64,000 bases of DNA. It comes from Granulicella rosea. Its GTDB lineage: Bacteria > Acidobacteriota > Terriglobia > Terriglobales > Acidobacteriaceae. Position numbers and translations under genes: made by a program. This document shows, in pieces, positions 26,278 to 33,676 of this stretch. Within the stretch, counting starts at the first letter, position 1. Each line of letters begins with the position of its first letter. The stretch is taken from the NCBI RefSeq assembly GCF_900188085.1, contig NZ_FZOU01000003.1:522567-586566 (forward strand), in the 5' to 3' direction. The notes beneath the pieces are model-generated. The model had not been told where the DNA came from. It saw only the letters and a program-made list of their open reading frames with translations, and did not search any database.

Positions 26278-27192
26278 TTGAAGAACTACATGGGATCAAA
26301 CTCTGCCTCAGTTGCCGCTCCAATCTCCGACCTCACCCCTTCCGCACAGTTCAGCCGCCCGACCTACCTGATGTGTTCGCCGCAGTGGTATGACGTGGAC
26401 TACGTCATCAACCCCTGGATGGCGGGCAATGTACACCGTCCCTCGCGCGACGTGGCCTTCAATCAGTGGAAGGCGCTCTATCAACACCTGCAGGCGATCG
26501 CCGATGTGCGTTTGCTGCATCCGCGCCAGGGCTCGCCGGACATGGTCTTCGTTGGCCACGCGGCGCTGGTGAATCATGGCGTGGCGGCGATCTCGAGCTT
26601 CGCCCATGCGCAGCGCCAGACCGAGGAGATGCATCTGCGGCGCTGGCTGCAGGAGCACGGCTTCCTGCTGTGGGAGACGCCGCGCGAGACCGCCTTTGAA
26701 GGCGAGGGCGATGCGCTCTTCGACGCCGACGGACAGCGCCTGTGGGCCGCGCACGGCGTCCGCACCTGCCGGTATAGCCACCAGCATGTCGCCGACGCAT
26801 GGCACACCCGGGTGACCTCGCTGCACCTGATCGATCCGCGCTTCTACCATCTGGACACCTGCTTCGCGCCGCTGGCGGGCGGGTATCTGCTCTACTACCC
26901 GGAGGCGTTCGATGCGGCCTCGCTGGAGCTGATCGAGTCGGCTTATCCGGCGGAGACGCGCATTGCCGTCAGCGAGGCGGAGGCGACGCAGTTCGCCTGC
27001 AACGTGATCAACATCGGCAGGAAGATCCTGATGAATCCGGCTGGCGAGCCACTGCGCTGCCTGCTGACCGGGCATGGGTTCGAGGTGATCGAGACGCCGC
27101 TGGGCGAGTTCCTGAAGAGCGGGGCTTCGGCCAAGAGCCTGGCTCTGCGGCTGAGCGATGTGTCGGTGACGCATGGGGTTGGAGTGGTTTAG
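26278..27192 (+). CDS. Amidinotransferase/DDAH-fold protein with Ser in place of the catalytic Cys
   Basis: This is a member of the guanidino-group-modifying (arginine deiminase/DDAH) superfamily, 304 aa from TTG 26278 (ATG 26290 is the alternative). Recognisable are MCSPQWYDVDYVINPWM, SPDMVFVGHAALV, FEGEGDALFD-x-DGQRLWAAHGVRT and the catalytic-His block HLDTCFAPL (H191). The final motif, normally GGxxxC(L/M)T, reads SGASAKSLALRL with Ser287 where the nucleophilic Cys is expected. Hydrolysis by the standard covalent mechanism is therefore doubtful. It is monocistronic, with the terminator of the previous gene upstream. Confidence 0.8.
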   Translation: MKNYMGSNSASVAAPISDLTPSAQFSRPTYLMCSPQWYDVDYVINPWMAGNVHRPSRDVAFNQWKALYQHLQAIADVRLLHPRQGSPDMVFVGHAALVNHGVAAISSFAHAQRQTEEMHLRRWLQEHGFLLWETPRETAFEGEGDALFDADGQRLWAAHGVRTCRYSHQHVADAWHTRVTSLHLIDPRFYHLDTCFAPLAGGYLLYYPEAFDAASLELIESAYPAETRIAVSEAEATQFACNVINIGRKILMNPAGEPLRCLLTGHGFEVIETPLGEFLKSGASAKSLALRLSDVSVTHGVGVV

Positions 27193-27211
27193 ACAACCAT
27201 TACCGTACGTT

Positions 27212-27322
27212 ATCCTGAGCAAGATGAAGGGCCCTCGTATTTCGTTTTTGCCTGTTCCTGGTGTGGCCAGGACAAGAACAAAAGCCAATACGGGGGTCCT
27301 TCACTTCGTTCAGGATGACAAA
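27212..27322. repeat. Dispersed repeat, copy E (inverted pair)
   Basis: TCCTGAGCAAGATGAAGGGCC near 27213 is mirrored by GGGTCCTTCACTTCGTTCAGGATGACA ending near 27320, with A-rich AAGAACAAAAGCC in between. The halves could pair as one long imperfect hairpin. It lies between the converging amidinotransferase-like gene and pyrF. Confidence 0.65.
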
Positions 27323-27351
27323 CGCAGGTAGAAGGGTGCGGGGCAATGCCG

Positions 27352-28053
27352 TTATGTGGAGGCGATCTCGTCGAGGATCAACCGCGCTGCCGCCGCCGGG
27401 TCCAGGGCCTGCGTGATCGGGCGGCCGACGACCAGCATCGACGACCCGGCGGCGATGGCGCTGGACGGCGTGGCGATGCGGCGCTGGTCGCCGATGGCTG
27501 CGCCGGCCGGGCGGATGCCGGGGGTGACCAGAAGTGTTGCGGGCGGCAGCGTTGCGCGCAGGGCTTCGACCTCGGCCGAGGAGCAGACCAGGCCGTCGAT
27601 GCCGGAGTTTACGGCAAGGTGTGCGAGGCGGGCGACCTGTTCGGCGGGCGAGGATGCGACGCCGATGGCCTCAAGCGCGGCGGCGTCCATGCTGGTGAGC
27701 ACGGTGACGGCGAGCAGCCGGGGCGCGCCGGGCTGCGTGGCTGCCTCGGCTGCGGCGCGCATCATGGCCTCGCCGCCGGCGGCGTGAATGGTCAGAAGCG
27801 ATGCGCCGCTGGTGGCCAGCGACCGCACCGCGCCGGCGACGGTGTTGGGGATGTCGTGCAGCTTGAGGTCGAGGAAGACCTCGAAGCCACGCTCGCGCAG
27901 CGTTCCGATGAGGCCGTAGCCGCCTGCGCAGTAAAGTTCAAGGCCGATCTTGAACCAGCGGCAGGCGCCTTCGAGCGAGTCGACGAAGACGAGCGCCTCG
28001 GCCGGAGAGGGGTAGTCGAGGGCGACGATCAACTTGCTTGCAGGGTCGTTCAT
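27352..28053 (-). CDS. pyrF: Orotidine 5'-phosphate decarboxylase
   Basis: PyrF decarboxylates OMP to UMP, the last step of de novo pyrimidine synthesis. The protein is 233 aa, the usual length for the bacterial type. It has LIVALDYPS, WFKIGLELYCAGG, the catalytic FLDLKLHDIPNTV (Asp-x-Lys-x2-Asp array), VTVLTSMD, LVTPGIRPAGAAIGDQRR and the phosphate-binding VVGRPITQA. All catalytic residues are present. It stands alone between two repeats. Confidence 0.96.
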   Translation of the reverse strand: MNDPASKLIVALDYPSPAEALVFVDSLEGACRWFKIGLELYCAGGYGLIGTLRERGFEVFLDLKLHDIPNTVAGAVRSLATSGASLLTIHAAGGEAMMRAAAEAATQPGAPRLLAVTVLTSMDAAALEAIGVASSPAEQVARLAHLAVNSGIDGLVCSSAEVEALRATLPPATLLVTPGIRPAGAAIGDQRRIATPSSAIAAGSSMLVVGRPITQALDPAAAARLILDEIAST

Positions 28054-28202
28054 GGCGATGTAACTCCGTGCGGGTTCGAGCCGGGTGAAGAGTGTGTACC
28101 TCAGTGCCGGAGCGGCTGAGGCGTCTACAACTTCTTTCCGCGCTTGTTACTTTCAGGTTACCTGAGGTCTATCCGCAGGGTTTTGGCGGTTAGGATGAGA
28201 AG

Positions 28203-29024
28203 GTGAAGACTGCTCTCAGTATCGCAGGGTTCGATCCGTCTTCGGGGGCTGGCGTCACGGCGGATCTGGCCGTGTTTGCCGCTCATGGTCTGTTTGGAAC
28301 CTCGTGTGTGACGGCTCTGACGGTGCAATCGACGCTGGGTGTGCGGGCGTCGTACCCGGTGGACGCGGATGTTGTGCTGCAGACGCTGAACTGCCTGGCG
28401 GAGGATGTGCGGCCGGACGGGATCAAGATCGGCATGCTGGCGACGGCGGGCGCGGTCGCGTCGGTGGTGCGATTCGTGCATGCGCAGCGCGCGGCGAATG
28501 CGCGTCTGGTGGTGGTGCTGGACCCGGTGCTGCGGTCGAGCTCGGGGCATGAGCTATTGACGCCGCTGGGCGTCGACCTGATGCGCGAGGAGCTGCTGCC
28601 GCTGGTGGACTGGTGCACGCCGAATCTGGATGAGCTGGCGCAACTGACCGGGCGGATGACCTACATGCCGGAGCATCGGCTGGCCGCGTCGACGTACTTC
28701 CGCAGGATGTATCCCACGATGAATCTGGTGGTTACGGGTGGTCACCAAGACCCGCCGGACGACTTGGTGATGTCGCTGAACGATGACACAACGTGGCTGC
28801 CGGGCACGCGGATCGAGAGCCGTGCGACGCACGGGACGGGCTGCGCATATTCGAGCGCGCTGCTGTGCGGGTTGGTGCAGGGGCTCGGCGGCGTTGATGC
28901 GGCTCGGGCGGCGAAGAGGTATGTCGCCGAAGGGATTCTGCGGGCGCAGGCGATCGGGCGAGGCAAGGGCCCGCTGAATCTGCTCTGGCCCGTGCGGGAG
29001 ATGGCGGAGCCTGTTCGGGGATGA
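28203..29024 (+). CDS. thiD: Hydroxymethylpyrimidine (phosphate) kinase
   Basis: ThiD phosphorylates HMP and HMP-P in thiamine synthesis. The protein is 273 aa from GTG 28203. It has the ribokinase-like N-terminal SIAGFDPSSGAGVTADL, the TALTVQSTLGV loop, GMLATAGAV, VVLDPVLRSSSGH, TPNLDELAQL, and the anion-hole motif ATHGTGCAYSSAL with the catalytic context GTGC. No TPP riboswitch was recognised in the 150 bases upstream. A ThiS-like gene lies 3 kb downstream but not in the same operon. Confidence 0.93.
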   Translation: MKTALSIAGFDPSSGAGVTADLAVFAAHGLFGTSCVTALTVQSTLGVRASYPVDADVVLQTLNCLAEDVRPDGIKIGMLATAGAVASVVRFVHAQRAANARLVVVLDPVLRSSSGHELLTPLGVDLMREELLPLVDWCTPNLDELAQLTGRMTYMPEHRLAASTYFRRMYPTMNLVVTGGHQDPPDDLVMSLNDDTTWLPGTRIESRATHGTGCAYSSALLCGLVQGLGGVDAARAAKRYVAEGILRAQAIGRGKGPLNLLWPVREMAEPVRG

Positions 29025-29141
29025 TGGCTGGAAAGCCAAGGCAACAGCGGCTCTTCTACGACGATGACAGACAAGAAAGACAACAGCCAGGGCGACGGCT
29101 GGAGCTGATTACCTTTTGCTGGCGAGCAGCCCCAAGTGCCT

Positions 29142-29267
29142 GTCATCCTGAGCGTAGCCGAAGGACCTGCTTTTGTTTTTGCTGTTGCTTGTTTCCGCCT
29201 CTGACTGGAGCATGCACAGGCAACGACAAAAGCCTGAAGCAGGTCCTTCACTTCGTTCAGGATGACA
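29142..29267. repeat. Dispersed repeat, copy F (full inverted pair)
   Basis: This is the most complete copy. GTCATCCTGAGC at 29142-29153 is mirrored by GTTCAGGATGAC at 29255-29266. The inner arms AGGACCTGCTT (about 29161) and AAGCAGGTCCT (about 29238) also pair, giving a hairpin of about 125 bases with a spacer containing TTTTGTTTTTGCTG and ACGACAAAAGCC. It lies between the converging ends of thiD and the DUF1800 gene. Confidence 0.8.
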
Positions 29268-29308
29268 AGCATTGCGGGCTGCTGCTTGAGACCTAACGGT
29301 AATCCGCT

Positions 29309-31402
29309 CTAGCGGCGCTGAAACTCCGGCGAGCCGAAGATAAGACCGGCGGCAAGGGCGGCCTGGTTGTCGGCTTCCTCGATGGGCGGCTTTTCGTTGC
29401 GACCGCGCGCGTTGCTCAGTGGGTCGTTCGATTTCTTGGCGGAGATCTGGCGCAGGTTGCGCGCCTGTTGTTCGGGGTCGGTGTCGATCTGGGCGAGGAT
29501 GGTCTGGCGAGTGCGGTCCGAGACCTGCATATGCAGGATTCTGTCCTCGAGGACGGAGTCCTTCTGCTCCGGCGTGAGCGATTCCTCCGGATGGCCCATC
29601 ACGACCGGCCAGTCGGTGTGGACTCCGGCGACGCGGTTGGTCGAGAGCGCGAGCGCGAAGTTCATGCGGGAGACGAGCGCGGCGGTGTTATTCCAGGCGT
29701 CGGCGCGCATGGAGTAGCCGTTCGGCGTCTGCATGCCGTAGAGCGGCATGCCTAGCTCGGCGATAACGCCGGCGAGCGCGCTGGTGCTGGCGACCTCCGC
29801 GCCGGATGCGCGCACGGCCGAGAGCACGTAGTCCTGCGGGGTCTTGACCTTGGCCCGGTAGCTGGCGCGGGAGAAGAACTCCGGCGACTGCAGCATGGCG
29901 AGCAGCACGTGGCGGATGTCGCCGTGGGTCTCGAGGAAGATCGAGGTCATGCGGTCGACCATGGGCTTGGGTGGGTCGTCCGAGACGAAGCGCACGGCGA
30001 TCTTGGTGGAGATGAAGCGGGCGGTGGCGGGGCTGTTGGCGAGGATGTGGAGCACCTTCATGCCTTCGCCGGCGCCGTCGTCCTTGATGGTCTCGCCGAG
30101 GATGTGCTTCGAGCCGGGCTCGTGCTTGGTGGGGTCGAACTGGGCCTGCGCGGCCTCGTCCGCGCCCCGGCCCTTGCCGACGGTCCAGCCGGTGAAGACC
30201 TTGGCGACCTCGGTGACGTCGTGCTGGGTGTACCCGCCATTGACGCCGAGGGTGTGCAGCTCCATGAGTTCGCGGGCGTAGTTCTCGTTCAGACCGACGC
30301 CGGTGCGGGGCTTTTCAAGGTTCGGGAAGCCGCGGCGATCGTAGCTCAACTGTGGATGCGCGTACTGGGAGTGTGGGCCGATGCTCGCGGCGTTGTCGAG
30401 GTAGTTGAGCATCGCGGGGCTCATGGCGGTGGCGGCGAGCAGGTTCTCGAAGCGGCCCATCGCATTCGGGCGGATGGCGTCGCGCTCATACGCGGCGATG
30501 TAGTAGGGCGCCTGCTGCGATTTGCGCATGTAGACGTTGAAGTGGTTGAGCCAGAAGTCGACCATCATCTCGTTGAGCTGACGCTCGCTGTAGAGATCGC
30601 GCAGCAGCTTGGTCTGGACGGCCTCCGCGGCGACCACGCCCTGCGGACCGTTGAAGGCGGCGAGCGCCTCGATCTGCTGCGGGGTGAAGCCGTCGGTGAG
30701 GTGTTCGCGCTGGTCTTCGGGCAGGCTGCGGCGCAGCATCCGAAGTTGCGGCACGGTGAGCTTGCAGAGGGCGGAGAAGCGTTTGGCGGGGTCCGGGGCG
30801 AGGATGGCCTGGGCGTCGACGGGTTTGGGATCCGGCGACATGGCCGGGTTGCCGTCCTTGGCGTCCTTGCGTTGCTTGTAGCGCTCCATCTGCGAGGCGT
30901 AGATGGCCTTTTCGGCCTCGCCGCCCGGGCGACCGGCGCGGCCGTCCATCGTGGCGCGAATGGTGTTGTTGTTGGGGTACATCTCCATCAGCTTCAAAAG
31001 CGGAAGCTGCATCGCGGGGTAGTCCTTCAGACGGCGCTCGAGCGCGCTATCGTCGATGGTGGAGGGATTGAGCTGCTGGCTGAGCCATGCGTTGAGGCCC
31101 ATGGCGCGAACGCGCTCCAGCTCTCCCGGACGCGGGCCGTAGGTGAGCCGGTTGAGCACCTGCAGGACGCGCTCTTCGTCGTTGAGAGGCTTTTCATGGG
31201 CGGCAGACGCGGCGGTGACGACGGGCAGCCTCTGCGACATCGTCTCGGAGTCCTGCATGGCGGGCTGCTGGGTCTCCGGCTGCTGCGCGGACTGGGCGGT
31301 TGACTGAGCGACGACGCCGGCGGGTGCGATCGTCTGCAGCGCCAGCAGGACGGCGGCGCCGAGGCGGAAGAGCGGACGTTGCGACCTTCGATTCGACCAC
31401 AT
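29309..31402 (-). CDS. DUF1800-family exported protein
   Basis: The protein is 697 aa from the ATG at 31402, giving a Sec signal peptide (LFRLGAAVLLALQTIAPAGVVAQ); the open frame extends further upstream without a plausible start. The DUF1800 core includes HVLNRLTYGPRPGELERV-type start (here VLNRLTYGPRPGE), MMVDFWLNHFNVY, NYLDNAAS, GLNENYARELMELHTLGVNGGYTQHDVTEVAKVFTGW and TARFISTKIAVRFVSDDPP. Residues 25-60 are Gln/Ala-rich. DUF1800 genes are often paired with a DUF1501 gene; none is adjacent here. The function is unknown, and the protein is probably periplasmic or cell-surface. Confidence 0.88.
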   Translation of the reverse strand: MWSNRRSQRPLFRLGAAVLLALQTIAPAGVVAQSTAQSAQQPETQQPAMQDSETMSQRLPVVTAASAAHEKPLNDEERVLQVLNRLTYGPRPGELERVRAMGLNAWLSQQLNPSTIDDSALERRLKDYPAMQLPLLKLMEMYPNNNTIRATMDGRAGRPGGEAEKAIYASQMERYKQRKDAKDGNPAMSPDPKPVDAQAILAPDPAKRFSALCKLTVPQLRMLRRSLPEDQREHLTDGFTPQQIEALAAFNGPQGVVAAEAVQTKLLRDLYSERQLNEMMVDFWLNHFNVYMRKSQQAPYYIAAYERDAIRPNAMGRFENLLAATAMSPAMLNYLDNAASIGPHSQYAHPQLSYDRRGFPNLEKPRTGVGLNENYARELMELHTLGVNGGYTQHDVTEVAKVFTGWTVGKGRGADEAAQAQFDPTKHEPGSKHILGETIKDDGAGEGMKVLHILANSPATARFISTKIAVRFVSDDPPKPMVDRMTSIFLETHGDIRHVLLAMLQSPEFFSRASYRAKVKTPQDYVLSAVRASGAEVASTSALAGVIAELGMPLYGMQTPNGYSMRADAWNNTAALVSRMNFALALSTNRVAGVHTDWPVVMGHPEESLTPEQKDSVLEDRILHMQVSDRTRQTILAQIDTDPEQQARNLRQISAKKSNDPLSNARGRNEKPPIEEADNQAALAAGLIFGSPEFQRR

Positions 31403-31543
31403 GGGACACCTGCCTGCGGGCTTTGCCGCTGCGTCGACATTGATGTGAAACCCGAAGCTACACCAAAGTTTTCCGCATCTGAAAATATACGTCACGCCGC
31501 GGATTTGGTCGCCGATGAGGGAGGGGACGGAGGATTTCCCAGC

Positions 31544-31894
31544 ATGTCGACCGCACCCTTTCCCGGCTCATTTGTCTCGCCCCTGCGCTCCAACACCGCG
31601 TCGCCCGGCGACCTTCCCATGCTTCGTCCGGTTACGGTGCGCCGCCGTGGCAACCCGCAGCAGGGCCACGCGCTCGAGACGCTGGGGCATGCGATCGAGT
31701 ATCTGACCGACACCCGTATGTTCTCGATCGGCGACACAGCCGAGCGCGCGCGCGCCGAGGCGGAGGCTGTCCAGATCATGATGCGGGCCAGCCGGGCCGT
31801 CTTCGAGGAGTGCGCTGAGTTCGTGCCGCTGCACACCCGGATCGCTCGCCGGCTGCAGGCCGCGATGCCCGAGTGGATGCGGTTTCTCGACTAA
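31544..31894 (+). CDS. Conserved hypothetical protein
   Basis: The protein is 116 aa from ATG 31544 with AGGA 9 bases upstream; the frame is open further upstream, but that part overlaps the divergent DUF1800 promoter region. The N-terminus is Pro/Ser-rich and the rest is helical. Blocks such as GHALETLGHAIEYLTDTRMF and RASRAVFEECAEF look like a small helical bundle. I do not recognise a family. It is divergent from the DUF1800 gene and 40 bases upstream of the ThiS-like gene. Confidence 0.7.
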   Translation: MSTAPFPGSFVSPLRSNTASPGDLPMLRPVTVRRRGNPQQGHALETLGHAIEYLTDTRMFSIGDTAERARAEAEAVQIMMRASRAVFEECAEFVPLHTRIARRLQAAMPEWMRFLD

Positions 31895-31933
31895 CTTCTG
31901 GATCGGCATCGAGGCTGATAGGCTGGAAGAACG

Positions 31934-32161
31934 ATGTCGCTTACGGTAATTTTGAACGGCCAGAGCCGCAGCTTCGAAACACTCGATACCCCCACAACGC
32001 TGGACCAGGTGGTCGGCGTACTGGGGTTGAAGGCAGACCGCGTGGCGGTGGAACGGAACGGCGAGATTACGCCCCGTTCCACCTGGTCCGCCAGCCCGGT
32101 GGCGGATGGAGACAAGCTCGAGATCGTCCACTTTGTGGGTGGCGGATCGGGGCGGGTGTAG
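31934..32161 (+). CDS. thiS: ThiS-like sulfur carrier with a C-terminal extension
   Basis: This is a 75-aa ubiquitin-like protein, slightly longer than usual ThiS (about 65 aa). It has the family start LTVILNGQSRSFE, VAVERNGEITPRS and the ending DKLEIVHFVGGGSGRV. ThiS carriers end in a free Gly-Gly that is adenylated by ThiF and thiocarboxylated; here four residues (SGRV) follow GGG. Activity in thiazole synthesis would require trimming, or the protein serves another sulfur-transfer pathway. thiF/thiG are not nearby. Confidence 0.8.
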   Translation: MSLTVILNGQSRSFETLDTPTTLDQVVGVLGLKADRVAVERNGEITPRSTWSASPVADGDKLEIVHFVGGGSGRV

Positions 32162-32236
32162 CCGCTGAAAAGGCCAGGCCCTCTGGCTATCGCTCGACCT
32201 GCGCATCCCTTTTTCGATATCCGGGTCTATACACGC

Positions 32237-32998
32237 ATGATGATGGGGCCACGCTACTTGTCGCGCCTGCTTTGCCTTTCGACGCTGGCCGCCGCCGCGG
32301 CGGTCGCCGGCGCGCAGACCGTATCCGAACAGTATCTGCTTGCTGCGGCAAACCAGGATCGCGCCCTGCACGGTCTCGGACCGGTGCGGTGGGACGCGAG
32401 GCTCACGCAGGCGGCAGTCGTTCACGCGCGGGAGATGGCGCGGCGCGGCGGCATCTCGCACCAGTTTTCGGGCGAGCCGGATCTGGCCGACCGGGCATCG
32501 ACGGCCGGGGCGCGGTTCTCGCTGGTGACGGAAAATGTCGCTGAGGCGCCGAACTCCGCGCAGATTCATGACATGTGGATGCACTCCGCCGGTCACCGCG
32601 CGAACCTGCTCGACCCCAAGGTGGATTCGGTGGGAATCTCGGTGATTCAGCGCGATGGCCAACTCTACGCGGTGGAGGACTTCGCGCGCTCGGTGTCGGA
32701 GATGAGCTTTGCGGCGCAAGAGGCGGTCGTGAGCAGGCTGGTCGCGAAGAGCGGGCTCTCCGTGAGCGAAGAGGCGGAGGATGCGCGCAGAACCTGCGCG
32801 CTGCCAACGGGCTTCGCCGGCGCGCGCAAGCCGTGGTTCGTGATGCGGTATAGCTCGGCCGATCTGACGCAGTTACCGGCGGAGTTGACCAGCCGCCTCG
32901 GCAGCGGGAAGTACCACGCGGCGGCGGTAGGGGCGTGCAGCGCGGAGAAACCGGGAACCTTCGCCGGGTACAACATCGCGGTGCTCCTGTACCCCTAG
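32237..32998 (+). CDS. Secreted CAP (SCP/PR-1) domain protein
   Basis: The protein is 253 aa. A signal peptide covers residues 1-26 (LCLSTLAAAAAVAGAQ). The CAP domain (about 30-155) contains LAAANQDRALHGLGPVRWD, HAREMARRGGISHQF, TENVAEA and WMHSAGHRANLLDPKVDSVGISV. The two conserved histidines and glutamate of the CAP cavity are present. The C-terminal 100 residues (two cysteines, about 187 and 235) are of unknown fold. CAP proteins in bacteria are secreted with diverse or unknown roles. It is the last chromosomal protein gene before tRNA-Asn. Confidence 0.85.
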   Translation: MMMGPRYLSRLLCLSTLAAAAAVAGAQTVSEQYLLAAANQDRALHGLGPVRWDARLTQAAVVHAREMARRGGISHQFSGEPDLADRASTAGARFSLVTENVAEAPNSAQIHDMWMHSAGHRANLLDPKVDSVGISVIQRDGQLYAVEDFARSVSEMSFAAQEAVVSRLVAKSGLSVSEEAEDARRTCALPTGFAGARKPWFVMRYSSADLTQLPAELTSRLGSGKYHAAAVGACSAEKPGTFAGYNIAVLLYP

Positions 32999-33133
32999 CT
33001 GGACGGCGCTGGCACGTAAGTTTTCCTCATCGCGACGATGTGCGGACGGTTACAGGCTTTGACCTGAGAGGCCACATTTGCTATAACTGTTTCAGGGAAG
33101 TGCGACATCATCCGCGCACCCAAGCCAAGGTAT

Positions 33134-33208
<75 letters not shown>

Positions 33209-33676
33209 ATCAAATCAACAATTTACAGGCATAATCTCTCCCCTAAACCCTATAAATCTCCCTCGGTGTGGGGACTTTTGTGGGTACCCCAAAAGAATAC
33301 TGTGGGTAAACGTGGGTATCAGCGAGCAATTTAGCGCTCGCTGATGATCGCTATCCGGTTGGGTCAGCCAACAGCAGGCAGTAAGCAGTCCGCACTCCTT
33401 TGCTCTCCCTCGTGCCGCCCCGCCGGCGCTGACGGGAAATGTGATTCCAAGTTAAAGATCGACCTGCCGTCCGCAATTGTGGGTACCCACAACGCAACCG
33501 AGCGCTCCCTGCTCGAAGGAGTGCCTCGTAACCAAGCCGGCCTGCCGAAAGTTCTCTTCATTGGGTAAGGGCGTGCTTAGACACCAGACGGCTTGCACAT
33601 TCAATGGACGGGATTGGGAAAGAATCAGAATGGTAGTGTTGCCTCGCAAGATGTATTCTTCAATTTCACACCAACG
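33209..33676. other. Attachment-site region with GTGGGTA repeats; no credible gene
   Basis: No convincing ORF is present in these 468 bases. Short repeats of GTGGGTA occur at 33280, 33302, 33312 and 33479. The last is part of the perfect 16-base palindrome TTGTGGGTACCCACAA (33477-33492), and the first is inside CTTTTGTGGGTACCCCAAAAG (33275-33295), a near-perfect palindrome. Such clusters next to a tRNA are typical arm-type integrase binding sites of an att region. Confidence 0.6.

Noticed and set aside
33344..33568. 74-codon frame in the attachment region
   Set aside because: It has no ribosome-binding site, runs through the palindrome at 33477, and has non-protein-like composition.
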